64,000 bases of DNA from Microcella flavibacter (GCF_012530535.1 NZ_CP051299.1:1054001-1118000); one strand, 5' to 3'. Positions 24,850-35,356 are shown, numbered from the stretch's first letter. A program made the numbers and translations. The notes: generated by a model not told the origin, from the sequence alone.

Positions 24850-25458
24850 TCAGCCGCCGGTGCTCGCCCGCGCGGCGTCGGCGAGCGGCTGCAGGTCGCC
24901 CTCGCCGAAGAACGACGGCGCCTCGACGACGATCCACCGGTCGCCCGCGACCACCTCGAGGGTGCTCGTGGCTCCCGAGGTGCGGAAGGCCGGCCCGCGC
25001 GCGGCGACCTGCGCGGCGAGATCGCCGACGCTCTCGGGGGCCACGCGGGCGGCCGAGACGGCGAGCCGCTCGCCGCTGGTCTGGTTGAGGTAGCCGCAGG
25101 CGCTGCCCTGCAGCGCGGCAACGGCGGGGGCGAGGGCCCAGGCGCCGGCGTCGAAGGCCGGGTCGGTGCCGACGTTGGGGTTGAAGTCGTAGAGGGCCTG
25201 CGGGCTCACGAGCGCGTCGCAGCCGACGCCGAGGGGGACGGCGGTGAGCGCGTCGGCCTCGTCCGGCTCCTCCGCCGGGGCACTGGGGGAGGGCTCGGGG
25301 GTCGCCGAGGGTTCGGGGCTCGCGCTGGGCGAGGCGCTCGACGAGGGCGCCGAGGGCGTCGCGCTCGGCTCCGCCGTCTCGTCGTCGCCGACGCAGCCGC
25401 CGAGCAGCACCGCCGTCACCATCGCGACCGCAGCCGCCCCCCGCATCCGACCCGTCAT
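24850..25458 (-). CDS. Lipoprotein of unknown function (same layout as 6149-6781)
   Basis: 202 residues. Signal peptide ending in lipobox LGGC (Cys22), then a Ser/Pro/Glu linker of about 45 residues and a globular domain with two cysteines (GCDALVSP and SACGYLN). Lipid-anchored outside the membrane. Domain size, the Cys-x-Leu/Ile-Pro-like start and the later Cys resemble the lipoprotein at 6149-6781, which hints at paralogy or a common DUF3558-like fold; identity is too low to be sure by eye. Divergent from argS. Confidence 0.72.
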   Translation of the reverse strand: MTGRMRGAAAVAMVTAVLLGGCVGDDETAEPSATPSAPSSSASPSASPEPSATPEPSPSAPAEEPDEADALTAVPLGVGCDALVSPQALYDFNPNVGTDPAFDAGAWALAPAVAALQGSACGYLNQTSGERLAVSAARVAPESVGDLAAQVAARGPAFRTSGATSTLEVVAGDRWIVVEAPSFFGEGDLQPLADAARASTGG

Positions 25459-25506
25459 GCGGCCATCATGCCGCCTCGACGCGGCGGTCGCCCGAGGCGC
25501 GCCCGG

Positions 25507-25512
25507 TAGGAT
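25507..25512 (+). promoter_or_regulatory. -10 box TAGGAT for argS
   Basis: TAGGAT with 8 bases to the GTG at 25521, leaderless or nearly so. No ribosome-binding site is present. Confidence 0.45.
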
Positions 25513-25520
25513 CGACCCTC

Positions 25521-27188
25521 GTGAATCCCGACCTCCTCGCCTCCTCCCTGCTCGCCGTCGTGACCTCGGCGGTCGGGCGACGCGACGAGGCCGAGGCGGC
25601 CCGCCTGAGCGTCGGCGACATCGCCCTCGAGCGGCCCCGCAACCGCGATCACGGCGACTGGGCGACGAGCGTGTCGCTCAAGGTGGCCAAGCGCGTGGGC
25701 CTCGCGCCGCGCGCGCTCGCCGAGGAGCTCGTGCCGGGCATCCAGGCGATCGAGGGCGTCGCGGCGGTCGACATCGCCGGTCCCGGCTTCCTCAACATCC
25801 GCCTCGATGCGGCGGCCGCCGGGATGCTCGCGCGCACGATCGTCGAGGCCGGCGCCGCGTACGGCCGCACCGAGACCCTCGCCGGCCAGGTCATCAACCT
25901 CGAGTTCGTCTCGGCCAACCCCACCGGCCCGCTGCACATCGGGCACACCCGCTGGGCGGCGCTCGGCGACTCGCTGCGCCGCGTGCTCGCCGCCTCGGGC
26001 GCCGAGGTCGCGAGCGAGTTCTACATCAACGACGCCGGCGCGCAGATGGACGTCTTCGGCGCCTCCGTGCTCGCCGCCGCGCTCGGCGAGCCCGCGCCCG
26101 AGAACGCGTACCCCGGGCAGTACATCGCCGATCTCGGCGCCCGGGCGCTCGCCGCGCATCCCGATCTCGCCTCGATGCCGCGCGACGAGGCTGTGGCCGC
26201 CGCACGCGAGTTCGCCTACGCCCAGCAGCTCGGCGAGATCCGCGAGTCGCTCGAGAAGTTCAACGTGCGCTTCGACGTCTGGTTCAGCGAGCGCACCCTG
26301 CACGACGCCGCGGGAGGCGAGCAAAGCCCCATCGACGGGGCCGTCGACCGCCTGCGCGCCCAGGGCCACGTCTTCGACGAGGACGACGCGATCTGGGTGC
26401 GCACGACCGACTTCGGCGACGACAAGGATCGCGTCATCAAGCGCGGCAACGGGGTCTACACCTACTTCGCGGCCGACGCGGCGTACTACCTCTCGAAGAA
26501 GGACCGCGGCTACGCGCACACGATCTACCTGCTCGGTGCCGACCACCACGGCTACGTCCACCGCCTCAAGGCGCTCGCCGGGGCCGCGGGCGACGACCCG
26601 GCCAAGGACATCGAGGTGCTCATCGGCCAGCTCGTGAGCATCAACGGCGCGCGCCTGTCGAAGCGCGCGGGCAACATCATCGAGCTCGACGACCTGCGCG
26701 AGTGGCTCGGCACCGATGCGCTGCGCTACTCGCTCGCCCGGTACCCCGCCGACTCGCCGCTGACGCTCGACCCGGAGCTCCTGCAGAAGCGCACCAACGA
26801 CAACCCCGTCTTCTACGTGCAGTACGCCCACGCGCGCACGCACCAGGTCGCGCGCAACGCGACCGCCGCCGGGGTGCGCCGCGAGGAGGGCTTCGCGGCC
26901 GAGGCGCTCGTGGAGGAGACGGAGAGCATCCTGCTCGGCGCCCTCGCGGAGTTCCCGCGCATCGTCGCCCAGGCGGCCGACCTGCGCGAGCCGCACCGCG
27001 TCGCCCGCTACCTCGAGGAGCTCGCCGCCGCCTACCACCGCTGGTACGACGTGTGCCGCGTGGCGCCGCAGGGCGACGACCCCGTCGAGGACGTGCACCG
27101 CGCCCGCCTGTGGCTCAACGACGCCGCCGGCCAGGTGCTGCGCACCGGCCTCGACCTCATCGGGGTCTCGGCTCCCGAGCGGATGTGA
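25521..27188 (+). CDS. argS: Arginyl-tRNA synthetase
   Basis: 555 residues, class I synthetase. The HIGH motif appears as ANPTGPLHIGHTRWA (about 132-146), the KMSK-equivalent as RLSKRAGN (about 375), and the N-terminal Add-1 tRNA-binding domain and C-terminal DALR domain (YAHAR onward) are both in place. Charges tRNA-Arg with arginine. It heads the conserved argS-lysA-hom-thrC-thrB-rho series and lies 1.6 kb from the tRNA-Arg(CCG) gene. Confidence 0.97.
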   Translation: MNPDLLASSLLAVVTSAVGRRDEAEAARLSVGDIALERPRNRDHGDWATSVSLKVAKRVGLAPRALAEELVPGIQAIEGVAAVDIAGPGFLNIRLDAAAAGMLARTIVEAGAAYGRTETLAGQVINLEFVSANPTGPLHIGHTRWAALGDSLRRVLAASGAEVASEFYINDAGAQMDVFGASVLAAALGEPAPENAYPGQYIADLGARALAAHPDLASMPRDEAVAAAREFAYAQQLGEIRESLEKFNVRFDVWFSERTLHDAAGGEQSPIDGAVDRLRAQGHVFDEDDAIWVRTTDFGDDKDRVIKRGNGVYTYFAADAAYYLSKKDRGYAHTIYLLGADHHGYVHRLKALAGAAGDDPAKDIEVLIGQLVSINGARLSKRAGNIIELDDLREWLGTDALRYSLARYPADSPLTLDPELLQKRTNDNPVFYVQYAHARTHQVARNATAAGVRREEGFAAEALVEETESILLGALAEFPRIVAQAADLREPHRVARYLEELAAAYHRWYDVCRVAPQGDDPVEDVHRARLWLNDAAGQVLRTGLDLIGVSAPERM

Positions 27189-27190
27189 CG

Positions 27191-28030
27191 ATGAGCGACA
27201 GCGCGGGCGCCGCGCCCGCCGCGTCGGACCCCGCCGCCGCCCCGGCCACGACACCCGCCCCGCCGCGTCGCCGGCGCCGCGGACTCGTCGCCGTCATCGT
27301 GCTCGTGGTCGTCGTCGTGCTCCTCGTCATCGCGGCCGTCGTCGCCGAGTCGGTCGCCCGGCAGCAGACCACCGCCCGCGTGGCCGACGAGGTGCGCACG
27401 GCGCTCGCGCTGCCCGCCGACCAGGAGCTCGACGTGCGCATCGCCGGCGCCTCCGTGCTGCTGCAACTGCTGGGCGGCCGCCTCGACGAGGTCGCGGTCG
27501 GCGCCGAGGCGATCGAGCTGCCGCCCTTCTCCGGCGACCTCGAGCTCGTGCTCACGGGCGTGCCCCTCGAGAGCGGGCGGGCCGTCGACGGCATCGACGC
27601 GACCGTCACCGTGCCGGAGGAGACCGTGCGCGCCGCGGGGGAGACCTTCCTCGATCTGCCGTTCCGCGGGCTCGAGCTCGTCGACGGCCTCATCCGCCTC
27701 GACACGGCCCTGCCGATCTTCGGCTCCGAGCTGCCCCTCACCGTCGCGCTCGAGCCGAGCGTCGATGCGGGGGCCCTCGTGCTCACCCCCACCGACGTCG
27801 CGCTCGCCGAGGGGGAGGACGTGCCGCTCGGCGACCTGCTCGGGCTGCTGGGCCTCGATGCGGAGGGCGGCGCCCTCGCCGCGCCCTCGATCTGCGTCGA
27901 CGAGCGGCTGCCCGAGGGCATCTCGCTGCGCTCCGCGGTCGTCACGGGCGGGACGATCGTGCTCGAGCTCGGCGGCGAGGACGTCGCGCTGTCGACGCCC
28001 GACGGCCCGCGCACCGGCTCCTGCGGCTGA
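27191..28030 (+). CDS. DUF2993-type membrane-anchored protein
   Basis: 279 residues: a Pro/Ala-rich cytoplasmic start, basic PPRRRRRG, one transmembrane helix (LVAVIVLVVVVVLLVIAAVV), then an extracytoplasmic beta-rich domain of the DUF2993 (LmeA-like) kind with the pattern SVLLQLLGGRLDEVAVGAEAI. Mycobacterial LmeA binds polyprenol lipids and affects lipomannan maturation, so an envelope-lipid role is possible. ATG begins 2 bases after the argS stop, so it is cotranscribed. Confidence 0.75.
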   Translation: MSDSAGAAPAASDPAAAPATTPAPPRRRRRGLVAVIVLVVVVVLLVIAAVVAESVARQQTTARVADEVRTALALPADQELDVRIAGASVLLQLLGGRLDEVAVGAEAIELPPFSGDLELVLTGVPLESGRAVDGIDATVTVPEETVRAAGETFLDLPFRGLELVDGLIRLDTALPIFGSELPLTVALEPSVDAGALVLTPTDVALAEGEDVPLGDLLGLLGLDAEGGALAAPSICVDERLPEGISLRSAVVTGGTIVLELGGEDVALSTPDGPRTGSCG

Positions 28031-28050
28031 ACCGCCCACCGAGCGTCCCG

Positions 28051-28056
28051 TAAACT
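28051..28056 (+). promoter_or_regulatory. -10 box TAAACT of the lysA-hom-thrC-thrB operon
   Basis: Perfect TANNNT hexamer in an A/T pocket, 66 bases before the lysA GTG. The -35 is weak (CTGAAC at 18 bases). Bases 28057-28122 form a C-rich, G-poor leader that might load Rho; nothing resembling a lysine riboswitch is seen. Confidence 0.45.
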
Positions 28057-28122
28057 CGGGCGTCGGCGCGATCCGCCGTCCCCTCCGCCCCTCTCCCCGC
28101 TCTCACGACAGGCAGCCGCACC

Positions 28123-29577
28123 GTGACCGTGAACCCTCTCGCCCCCGCGTGGCTCCGCCATCCGGATGACGCGAACGCGCTCGCCGCCGCCGTGTGGCCC
28201 GGGTCCGCGCGGCGCGACGAGGCGGGCGCGCTCGAGATCGGGGGCGTTCCGGCGACGCGGCTCGCGGCATCCCACGGCACCCCGCTCTACGTCATCGACG
28301 AGGCGGATGCCCGTCACCGGGCCGTGCGCACGCGCCGCGCCTTCGACGCGGCCTTCGGCGCCATCGGCGGCCGCGCCACCGTCTACTACGCCGGCAAGGC
28401 GTTCCTCAGCACCGAGATCGCGCGCTGGATGTCCGCCGACGGCCTCAACATCGACGTCGCCAGCGGCGGCGAGCTCGCCGTCGTGCTCGCGGCCGGGGTC
28501 GACCCGGCGCGCGTCGGGCTGCACGGCAACAACAAGTCGCTGCGCGAGATCGACCGCGCCGTCGGCGTCGGGGTCGGCGCGATCGTCATCGACTCGCTCG
28601 TCGAGATCGAGCGCATCGCCGCGGCCGCCGAGCGGCACGGGCGCACGCAGCCCGTCCGCCTGCGCATCAACTCGGGCGTGCACGCGCACACCCACGAGTA
28701 CCTCGCCACCGCGCGGGAGGACCAGAAGTTCGGCATCCCGCTCGCCGAGGCGCCCGCCGCCGTGGCTGCGATCCGGGCGCACGCCCCTCACCTGCGGTTC
28801 CTCGGGCTGCACTCGCACATCGGGTCGCAGATCTTCGTCGTCGACGGGTTCCTCGAGGCGGCGCGGCGCCTGCTCGCCCTGCACGCGACGCTGCTCGAGG
28901 GCGGCGAGGTGCCCGAGCTCAACCTCGGCGGCGGCTTCGGCATCGCCTACCTCGAGGGCGACGACCCGCTGCCGATCGAGCGCATCGCGGAGGGCCTCGC
29001 CGAGGCGGTGGCCTCCGTGTGCGGCGAGCTGGGCATCCCCGTGCCGGTGATCGCGGTCGAGCCGGGTCGCACGATCATCGGGCCCGCGGGCGTGACCCTC
29101 TACGAGGTCGGCACGACGAAGGACGTCGTCGTGGGCCTCGAGGGCGGCGGCACCGCGGTGCGGCGCTACGTCAGCGTCGATGGCGGCATGAGCGACAACG
29201 CCCGTCCGGCCCTCTACGGCGCCGACTACGGCGTGCGGCTCGCCGGTCGCTCCTCGGCGGCCGACCCCGCCCTCGTGCGCCTCGCCGGCAAGCACTGCGA
29301 GAGCGGCGACATCGTCGTGCACGCCGACTACCTGCCCGGCGACGTCGCCCCCGGCGATCTCGTCGCGGTGCCCGCGACGGGGGCGTACTGCTTCTCGCTC
29401 GCGAGCAACTACAACCACCTCGCCCGTCCCGCCGTCGTCGCCGTGCGCGACGGCGTCGACCGCGTCATCGTGCGCGGGGAGACGGAGGAGGACCTGCTGC
29501 GGCGCGACGTGCTCGCGCACCCCGGCACCGACGCCGGCGCAGCACCCGCAGCCGAACGACAAGGAGACCCCGCGTGA
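28123..29577 (+). CDS. lysA: Diaminopimelate decarboxylase
   Basis: 484 residues, fold-type III PLP enzyme. The PLP lysine is K92 in [16 protein letters not shown] and the PLP-phosphate loop GGGFGI are visible, and the second-subunit catalytic Cys is in KHCESGD. It converts meso-diaminopimelate to lysine. The GTG at 28123 is followed by a second GTG two codons later; the N-terminus is slightly longer than in E. coli. The stop TGA overlaps the hom GTG (GTGA). Confidence 0.97.
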   Translation: MTVNPLAPAWLRHPDDANALAAAVWPGSARRDEAGALEIGGVPATRLAASHGTPLYVIDEADARHRAVRTRRAFDAAFGAIGGRATVYYAGKAFLSTEIARWMSADGLNIDVASGGELAVVLAAGVDPARVGLHGNNKSLREIDRAVGVGVGAIVIDSLVEIERIAAAAERHGRTQPVRLRINSGVHAHTHEYLATAREDQKFGIPLAEAPAAVAAIRAHAPHLRFLGLHSHIGSQIFVVDGFLEAARRLLALHATLLEGGEVPELNLGGGFGIAYLEGDDPLPIERIAEGLAEAVASVCGELGIPVPVIAVEPGRTIIGPAGVTLYEVGTTKDVVVGLEGGGTAVRRYVSVDGGMSDNARPALYGADYGVRLAGRSSAADPALVRLAGKHCESGDIVVHADYLPGDVAPGDLVAVPATGAYCFSLASNYNHLARPAVVAVRDGVDRVIVRGETEEDLLRRDVLAHPGTDAGAAPAAERQGDPA

Positions 29578-30902
29578 TCGAGTACCGAAACCTGCGCATC
29601 GCCGTCCTCGGCGGCGGCTCCGTCGGCTCCCAGGTGGCCGACCAGCTGCTGCGCCACGGCGACGAGCTCGGCTCGCGCATCGGCGCCGGCCTCGAGCTCG
29701 TCGGCGTCGCGGTGCGCGATGTGGATGCTCCGCGCGACACCGACATCCCGCGCGAGCTGCTCACCGCCGACGCCGAGAGCCTGATCCTGGGCTCCGACAT
29801 CGTCGTCGAGCTCATGGGCGGCATCGAGCCGGCGCGCACGCTCATCCTCCAGGCCCTGAACTCGGGAGCGGACGTCGTCACCGCCAACAAGGCGCTCCTC
29901 GCCACCCACGGGCCCGAGCTCTTCGAGGCCGCCGAGCAGGTCGGCGCCCAGCTCTACTACGAGGCCGCCGTCGGCGGGGCCATCCCGATCATCCGGCCGC
30001 TGCGCGACTCGCTCGCGGGCGACCGGGTCGAGCGCATCCTCGGCATCGTCAACGGCACGACGAACTTCATCCTCGACCGCATGGACCGCCACGGCGAGAG
30101 CATGGAGGAGGCGCTCGCGACGGCGACCGAGCTCGGCTACGCCGAGGCCGACCCGACGGCCGACGTCGAGGGCTTCGACGCCGCGCAGAAGGCCGCGCTG
30201 CTGGCGAGCCTCGCCTTCCACACCCGCGTGCCGCTCGACGAGGTGCACCGCGAGGGCATCACCTCGGTGACCCTCGACGACGTGCGCGCCGCCCGCAAGG
30301 CCGGCTACGTCGTCAAGCTGCTCGCGATCTGCGAGCGCATCATCGACGCGCAGGCCGGCGTCGACGGCGTCTCCGCCCGCGTCTACCCGGCCCTCGTGCC
30401 GCTCGACCACCCCCTGGCCGCGGTGCACGGCGCGAACAACGCGATCTTCGTCGAGGCCGAGGCCGCGGGCCCGCTCATGTTCTACGGCGCGGGCGCCGGC
30501 GGCATCCAGACGGCCTCGGCCGTGCTGGGAGACGTGGTCTCCGCCGCCCGTCGGCACGTGGTCGGCGGCCCGGGTGTGGCAGAGTCGACGAATGCCGACC
30601 TGACGGTGCTGCCCATCAGCGCCGTCACCACCCGCTACCAGATCACCCTCCAGGTGGCGGACGAACCCGGCGTGCTCGCGCGAATCGCCACCCTTTTCAG
30701 CGAGCACGGGGTCTCCCTCGAGACGATCGAGCAGTCGATCGTCGCCTCCGACGCCGAGCCGGCGGGCGCAGCGCCCGCGGCTACCCTGGTGATCGGCACC
30801 CACGAGGCTCGGGAGGCCGATCTCGCCGCAACGGTCGCGGCACTGACCACCAGCACGGTCGTCCACAGCGTGACCGGCGTGCTGCGAGTAGAAGGACTGT
30901 AG
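29574..30902 (+). CDS. hom: Homoserine dehydrogenase
   Basis: 442 residues. An N-terminal Rossmann domain ([13 protein letters not shown]), the catalytic domain with NGTTNFIL and [12 protein letters not shown], and a C-terminal ACT domain ([16 protein letters not shown]) for threonine feedback. Reduces aspartate semialdehyde to homoserine, the branch toward threonine and methionine. GTG start overlapping lysA by 4 bases, with AAGGAGA upstream. Confidence 0.97.
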   Translation: MIEYRNLRIAVLGGGSVGSQVADQLLRHGDELGSRIGAGLELVGVAVRDVDAPRDTDIPRELLTADAESLILGSDIVVELMGGIEPARTLILQALNSGADVVTANKALLATHGPELFEAAEQVGAQLYYEAAVGGAIPIIRPLRDSLAGDRVERILGIVNGTTNFILDRMDRHGESMEEALATATELGYAEADPTADVEGFDAAQKAALLASLAFHTRVPLDEVHREGITSVTLDDVRAARKAGYVVKLLAICERIIDAQAGVDGVSARVYPALVPLDHPLAAVHGANNAIFVEAEAAGPLMFYGAGAGGIQTASAVLGDVVSAARRHVVGGPGVAESTNADLTVLPISAVTTRYQITLQVADEPGVLARIATLFSEHGVSLETIEQSIVASDAEPAGAAPAATLVIGTHEAREADLAATVAALTTSTVVHSVTGVLRVEGL

Positions 30903-30907
30903 AAATC

Positions 30908-31993
30908 TTGTCGAAGCAGTGGCGCGGTCTCCTGCACGAGTACGCCGACCGTCTGAACATCTCCGAGGCGACGCCCATCATCACCCTGGGCGAGGGCGGC
31001 ACGCCGCTCATCCCGGCGCGGTACCTCTCCGAGCGCACCGGCGCCGACGTCTACGTGAAGTACGAGGGGATGAACCCCACGGGCTCCTTCAAGGACCGCG
31101 GCATGACGATGGCCATCTCCAAGGCCGTCGAGCACGGCGCGCGGGCCGTCATCTGCGCCTCGACCGGCAACACCTCCGCCTCGGCGGCCGCCTACGCGAC
31201 GCACGCGGGCATCACCGCCGCCGTGCTCGTGCCCGAGGGCAAGATCGCGCTCGGCAAGCTCAGCCAGGCGATCGCGCACAAGGCCGAGATCATCCAGATC
31301 GAGGGCAACTTCGACGACTGCCTCGAGATCGCCCGCGAGCTCGCCACCGGCTACCCCGTGCACCTCGTCAACTCGGTCAACCCCGACCGCATCGAGGGCC
31401 AGAAGACCGCCTCCTACGAGGTCGTCGAGGTGCTCGGCGACGCCCCCGACTTCCACCTGCTGCCGGTCGGCAACGCGGGCAACTACACCGCCTACCACCG
31501 CGGCTACCGCGAGGAGCTCGAGCGCGGCGTCACCACGAAGCTGCCGCGCATGTTCGGCTTCCAGGCCGCGGGCAGCGCCCCGCTCGTCACGGGCTCGGTC
31601 GTGAAGAAGCCCGAGACCATCGCGAGCGCCATCCGCATCGGCAACCCCGCCTCGTGGGAGCTCGCGCTGCACGCCCACGCCGACAGCGACGGCTACTTCG
31701 GCGCCGTCGACGACGCGCACATCCTCGAGGCGCACCGCCTGCTCTCGCAGGAGGTCGGCATCTTCGTCGAGCCCGCCTCGGCCATCTCGGTCGCGGGCCT
31801 GCTCGAGCGCAGCGAGGCCGGGGTCATCCCGCGCGGCGCGACCGTCGTGCTCACGGTCACCGGTCACGGCCTGAAGGACCCGCAGTGGGCGCTCAAGCGC
31901 GCCGACGGCTCCGAGGTCTCGCCGACCGTCGTGCCGGCCGACACCGCGGGCGTCGCGGAGGTGCTGGGCCTGCAGCGCGAGGCCGTCATCTGA
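30908..31993 (+). CDS. thrC: Threonine synthase
   Basis: 361 residues, fold-type II PLP enzyme; PLP lysine K62 in [10 protein letters not shown], and the phosphate loop VGNAGNY. Converts O-phosphohomoserine to threonine. The start is a rare TTG (30908), fixed by the family N-terminus [15 protein letters not shown] and by the lack of an earlier codon; AGAAGGA lies about a dozen bases upstream, at the end of hom. The stop overlaps the thrB ATG by one base. Confidence 0.97.
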   Translation: MSKQWRGLLHEYADRLNISEATPIITLGEGGTPLIPARYLSERTGADVYVKYEGMNPTGSFKDRGMTMAISKAVEHGARAVICASTGNTSASAAAYATHAGITAAVLVPEGKIALGKLSQAIAHKAEIIQIEGNFDDCLEIARELATGYPVHLVNSVNPDRIEGQKTASYEVVEVLGDAPDFHLLPVGNAGNYTAYHRGYREELERGVTTKLPRMFGFQAAGSAPLVTGSVVKKPETIASAIRIGNPASWELALHAHADSDGYFGAVDDAHILEAHRLLSQEVGIFVEPASAISVAGLLERSEAGVIPRGATVVLTVTGHGLKDPQWALKRADGSEVSPTVVPADTAGVAEVLGLQREAVI

Positions 31994-32940
31994 TGATCGA
32001 CCCGCGGCTCGCCGGCCGCCGGGTGCACGTCAAGGTGCCCGCCACCACCGCCAACCTCGGCCCGGGCTTCGACACGCTCGGGCTCGCCCTCGCCGTCTAC
32101 GACGAGCTCGACGTGGCGGTGCGCGAGGCGCCCGGCGCCAGCGTCGTGGTGCACGGCGTGGGGGAGGGGGAGGTGCCGGTCGACGAGACCAACCTCGTCG
32201 TGCGCTCGATCCGGCACACCTTCGACGCCTACGGCATCGGGATGCCCGGCCTCGACCTCGTCGCGCGCAACGTGATCCCCCACGGGCGGGGCATGGGCTC
32301 CTCCGGCGCGGCGATCGTCGCGGGCGTCATGGCCGCCAAGGGACTGCTCGAGGGCATCGTCGACATCGACGCCGCGGGGCTGCTCGCCCGCGCGACGGAG
32401 CTGGAGGGGCATCCCGACAACGTCGCCCCCGCCCTCTTCGGCGGGCTCACGATCGCCTGGATGGCGGAGGACGGCCCGCAGCACAAGCGGCTCACGGTGC
32501 ACCGCGGCGTCTCGCTGCTGGTCTGCGTGCCCGAGACGAGCACGATGTCGACGGCGCTCGCGCGCTCGCTGCAGCCCGAGTCGGTGCCGCACGCCGACGC
32601 GATCTTCAACGTCTCGCGCTCGGCGCTGCTCATCGCGGCGCTCATCCAGAGCCCCGAGCTGCTCTTCGCCTCGACGGAGGACCGGCTGCACCAGAACTAC
32701 CGCGCCGCCGCGATGCCCGAGACCGACGCGCTCGTGCGAGCGCTGCGGGCGAAGGGCTACGCGGCCGTCGTCTCGGGCGCCGGCCCCTCGGTGCTGGTGC
32801 TCTGCGGCGACCCCGCCGAGCGTCTCGCGGCCGCCGAGGTGGTGGCCGAGGCGAGCACCACGCCGTGGCAGGCGCATATGCTGGCCGTCGATTTCAAGGG
32901 TGCTACAGTGGTGGCGAATCCGGTCGAGGGTGCGGCTTAG
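31993..32940 (+). CDS. thrB: Homoserine kinase (GHMP family)
   Basis: 315 residues. The ATP loop of GHMP kinases reads PHGRGMGSSGAA, preceded by the N-terminal VKVPATTANLGPGFD; the C-terminal SGAGPSVLVL glycine motif is intact. Phosphorylates homoserine for ThrC. Translationally coupled to thrC (TGATG). The last ~40 bases contain a TACAGT hexamer that may serve the downstream rho gene. Confidence 0.96.
   Translation: MIDPRLAGRRVHVKVPATTANLGPGFDTLGLALAVYDELDVAVREAPGASVVVHGVGEGEVPVDETNLVVRSIRHTFDAYGIGMPGLDLVARNVIPHGRGMGSSGAAIVAGVMAAKGLLEGIVDIDAAGLLARATELEGHPDNVAPALFGGLTIAWMAEDGPQHKRLTVHRGVSLLVCVPETSTMSTALARSLQPESVPHADAIFNVSRSALLIAALIQSPELLFASTEDRLHQNYRAAAMPETDALVRALRAKGYAAVVSGAGPSVLVLCGDPAERLAAAEVVAEASTTPWQAHMLAVDFKGATVVANPVEGAA
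32904..32909 (+). promoter_or_regulatory. Possible -10 box TACAGT for rho, within the end of thrB
   Basis: TACAGT in one of the few A/T-containing patches at the 3' end of thrB; the -35 at 17 bases (CTGGCC) is poor. It would give a leader of over 200 bases for rho. Confidence 0.3.
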
Positions 32941-33128
32941 CCCCGCTGTAGCCCGTTTAACCCTCCCCGGTCATCCCCAAGCAGCTCTCGCTTTCTCCCG
33001 GCCCTCCGCGATCATCGCGCGACAGCCGTTCCACAGCACGTCCCGCCGCCTCTTACGGTGCGGCCGGTGTCGAAGCGATCGCCATCCTTCGCGGCAGTGC
33101 GCCGCGGAGTCGAAAGGACCAACCCCCT
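32941..33128 (+). promoter_or_regulatory. rho leader, C-rich and G-poor in its first third (candidate rut/autoregulation)
   Basis: The 188-base gap between thrB and rho begins with a stretch (about 32957-33005) rich in C and T and poor in G, unusual for this genome and typical of Rho utilisation sites. Small imperfect repeats such as CGCGATCATCGCG follow. In E. coli rho is autoregulated by attenuation in its leader; the same is inferred here. No U-tract terminator was found. Confidence 0.4.
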
Positions 33129-35315
33129 GTGACTGATTCCCTCGACCGCGCCGCGAGCGCGGGCGTTCCCGCCGACCTGACCACCCTGAAGCTCCCGCAG
33201 CTGCAGCAGCTCGCCACCGAGCTCCGCATCCCCGGCGTCTCCAAGCTCCGCAAGAGCGACCTGCTCGCCGCGATCACCGCGCACCAGGGCGGCGCCGCCC
33301 CCGTGCCGTCCGACGAGGCCGCTCCGGCCGAGGCCGCCCCCGTGGTGGATGCTCCCGCCGAGGCCCCCGCCGCGGCCGAGGCCGCACCCGCCGACGAGGC
33401 CCCGAAGCGCCGCGCCTCGCGCCGCGTCTCGAGCAGCACCGTCACCGCCGCCGTGCGCGAGACCCCGGAGCAGGCCGACGCCCCCGCCCCCGCGACCACC
33501 ACCGGCGCGACCGCGACGTCCCCCGCCGCCGAGCAGCCCGCCGACGCCCCGTCCGCCGCCGCCGAGCAGGCCGCCGCCGGCGCCCGCTCGGGCCGCGGCA
33601 GCCGCCGCTCCGCGCGCGCCCACGTCGCGGGCGGCGAGGCCGGCGTCGACGTCGCCGCCGATGCCGCTCCCGCCGAGCGCACCGCCCCCGAGGCCGCGTC
33701 CGCCGACGAGGCCGACGACCGCTCCCGCGACGAGGCCCGCGACGGCGACTCCCGCGACACCGACTCCCGCGAGGGCGACGAGCAGGGCGAGGGCCGCGGT
33801 CGCGGCCGCAACCGCAACCGTCGCAGCCGCGGCGACCGCCAGACCGGCGGCCAGAACGGCCAGAGCGCCCAGAACGGCGCCGAGCAGGAGGGCGACGACG
33901 CCCGTCCGGCCCGCGGCCAGCAGGGCGGCCGCCAGAACGGCCAGCAGAACTCGAACGGCCAGCAGAACGGCCAGAGCCGTCAGGGCGCGCAGGGCGCGCC
34001 GCAGAACGACGGCGGTCAGAACGGCCCGCAGGCGCAGGGCAACCGCGCCGCCGAGCAGGACGCCGATGCGCGCGGCCGCGGCCGCGGGCGCGACCGCAAG
34101 CGGGGCCGCGGCCCCGGCGGCGACGAGTTCGAGCCCGAGGTGAGCGACGACGACGTGCTGATCCCCGTCGCGGGCATCCTCGACGTGCTCGACAACTACG
34201 CCTTCGTGCGCACCACCGGCTACCTGCCCGGCCCGAGCGACGTCTACGTCTCGCTCGGCCAGGTGAAGAAGTACCACCTGCGCAAGGGCGACGCCGTCGT
34301 CGGCGCGATCCGCCAGCCCCGCGAGGGCGAGAACCAGGGCCGCCAGAAGTACAACGCCCTCGTCTCGATCGACTCCGTCAACGGCCAGACCATCGAGGAG
34401 GCGGGCGCGCGCGTCGAGTTCGGCAAGCTGACCCCGCTGTACCCGCAGGAGCGCCTCCGCCTCGAGACCGAGCCGCAGAAGCTCTCGACGCGCATCATCG
34501 ACCTCGTGGCGCCCATCGGCAAGGGCCAGCGCGGCCTCATCGTCTCGCCGCCCAAGGCCGGCAAGACGCTCGCGCTGCAGGCCATCGCCAACGCGATCGC
34601 CAAGAACAACCCCGAGGTGCACCTCATGGTCGTGCTCGTGGACGAGCGCCCCGAGGAGGTCACCGACATGCAGCGCTCGGTGAAGGGCGAGGTCATCGCC
34701 TCGACCTTCGACCGCCCCGCCGAGGACCACACCACGGTCGCCGAGCTCGCCATCGAGCGTGCCAAGCGCCTCGTCGAGCTGGGCCACGATGTCGTCGTGC
34801 TGCTCGACTCGATCACCCGCCTCGGCCGCGCGTACAACGTCACCGCGCCGACCAGCGGCCGCGTGCTCTCGGGCGGCGTCGACTCGGCCGCGCTCTACCC
34901 GCCGAAGCGCTTCTTCGGCGCGGCGCGCAACATCGAGGACGGCGGCTCGCTCACCATCCTCGCCACCGCGCTCGTCGAGACCGGCTCGAAGATGGACGAG
35001 GTGATCTTCGAGGAGTTCAAGGGCACCGGCAACATGGAGCTCCGCCTCTCGCGCCAACTCGCCGACAAGCGCATCTTCCCGGCCGTCGACATCAGCGCCT
35101 CGGGCACCCGTCGCGAGGAGATGCTCCTCGGCTCCGAGGAGGTCAAGGTCACCTGGCGCCTGCGCCGCGCCCTCGCCGGTCACGACCCCCAGCAGTCGCT
35201 GGAGATCGTGCTCGGCAAGCTGAAGGAGACGCAGTCGAACGTCGAGTTCCTCGTGCAGATCCAGAAGGCGCTGCCGCAGAGCGGCCACCAGGGCTCCGGC
35301 CACAAGGACGACTGA
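33129..35315 (+). CDS. rho: Transcription termination factor Rho with large disordered insertion
   Basis: 728 residues versus 419 in E. coli. Order: RHO_N helical domain ([17 protein letters not shown], 17-50), about 290 residues of Ala/Pro/Glu then Arg/Gly/Gln/Asn-rich sequence, the cold-shock RNA-binding domain ([13 protein letters not shown]), and the ATPase core with Walker [11 protein letters not shown] (about 474), Walker [13 protein letters not shown] (about 556) and the Q/R loops. Hexameric RNA helicase that ends transcripts. The GTG start follows a C-rich leader. Actinobacterial Rho proteins carry such insertions, which strengthen RNA binding. Confidence 0.97.
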   Translation: MTDSLDRAASAGVPADLTTLKLPQLQQLATELRIPGVSKLRKSDLLAAITAHQGGAAPVPSDEAAPAEAAPVVDAPAEAPAAAEAAPADEAPKRRASRRVSSSTVTAAVRETPEQADAPAPATTTGATATSPAAEQPADAPSAAAEQAAAGARSGRGSRRSARAHVAGGEAGVDVAADAAPAERTAPEAASADEADDRSRDEARDGDSRDTDSREGDEQGEGRGRGRNRNRRSRGDRQTGGQNGQSAQNGAEQEGDDARPARGQQGGRQNGQQNSNGQQNGQSRQGAQGAPQNDGGQNGPQAQGNRAAEQDADARGRGRGRDRKRGRGPGGDEFEPEVSDDDVLIPVAGILDVLDNYAFVRTTGYLPGPSDVYVSLGQVKKYHLRKGDAVVGAIRQPREGENQGRQKYNALVSIDSVNGQTIEEAGARVEFGKLTPLYPQERLRLETEPQKLSTRIIDLVAPIGKGQRGLIVSPPKAGKTLALQAIANAIAKNNPEVHLMVVLVDERPEEVTDMQRSVKGEVIASTFDRPAEDHTTVAELAIERAKRLVELGHDVVVLLDSITRLGRAYNVTAPTSGRVLSGGVDSAALYPPKRFFGAARNIEDGGSLTILATALVETGSKMDEVIFEEFKGTGNMELRLSRQLADKRIFPAVDISASGTRREEMLLGSEEVKVTWRLRRALAGHDPQQSLEIVLGKLKETQSNVEFLVQIQKALPQSGHQGSGHKDD
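33849..34035 (+). repeat. Low-complexity Gln-Asn-Gly coding repeat inside rho
   Basis: Imperfect reiterations of CAGAACGGC (Gln-Asn-Gly) such as [13 protein letters not shown], flanked by Arg/Gly-rich blocks. It is a coding repeat in the same frame as rho, prone to length variation by slippage. Confidence 0.7.
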
Positions 35316-35356
35316 CCGATCGGGCCCCGCGGGGTCCGCTCTCGAGGGAGCACGAC

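Noticed and set aside
28057-28122. Possible lysine riboswitch or T-box before lysA
   Set aside because: The leader is too short (66 bases), C-rich and lacks conserved elements of either class.
33849-34035. Regular repeats that look like a short CRISPR-like array
   Set aside because: They are in-frame Gln-Asn-Gly codon repeats of rho, without unique spacers and without cas genes nearby.
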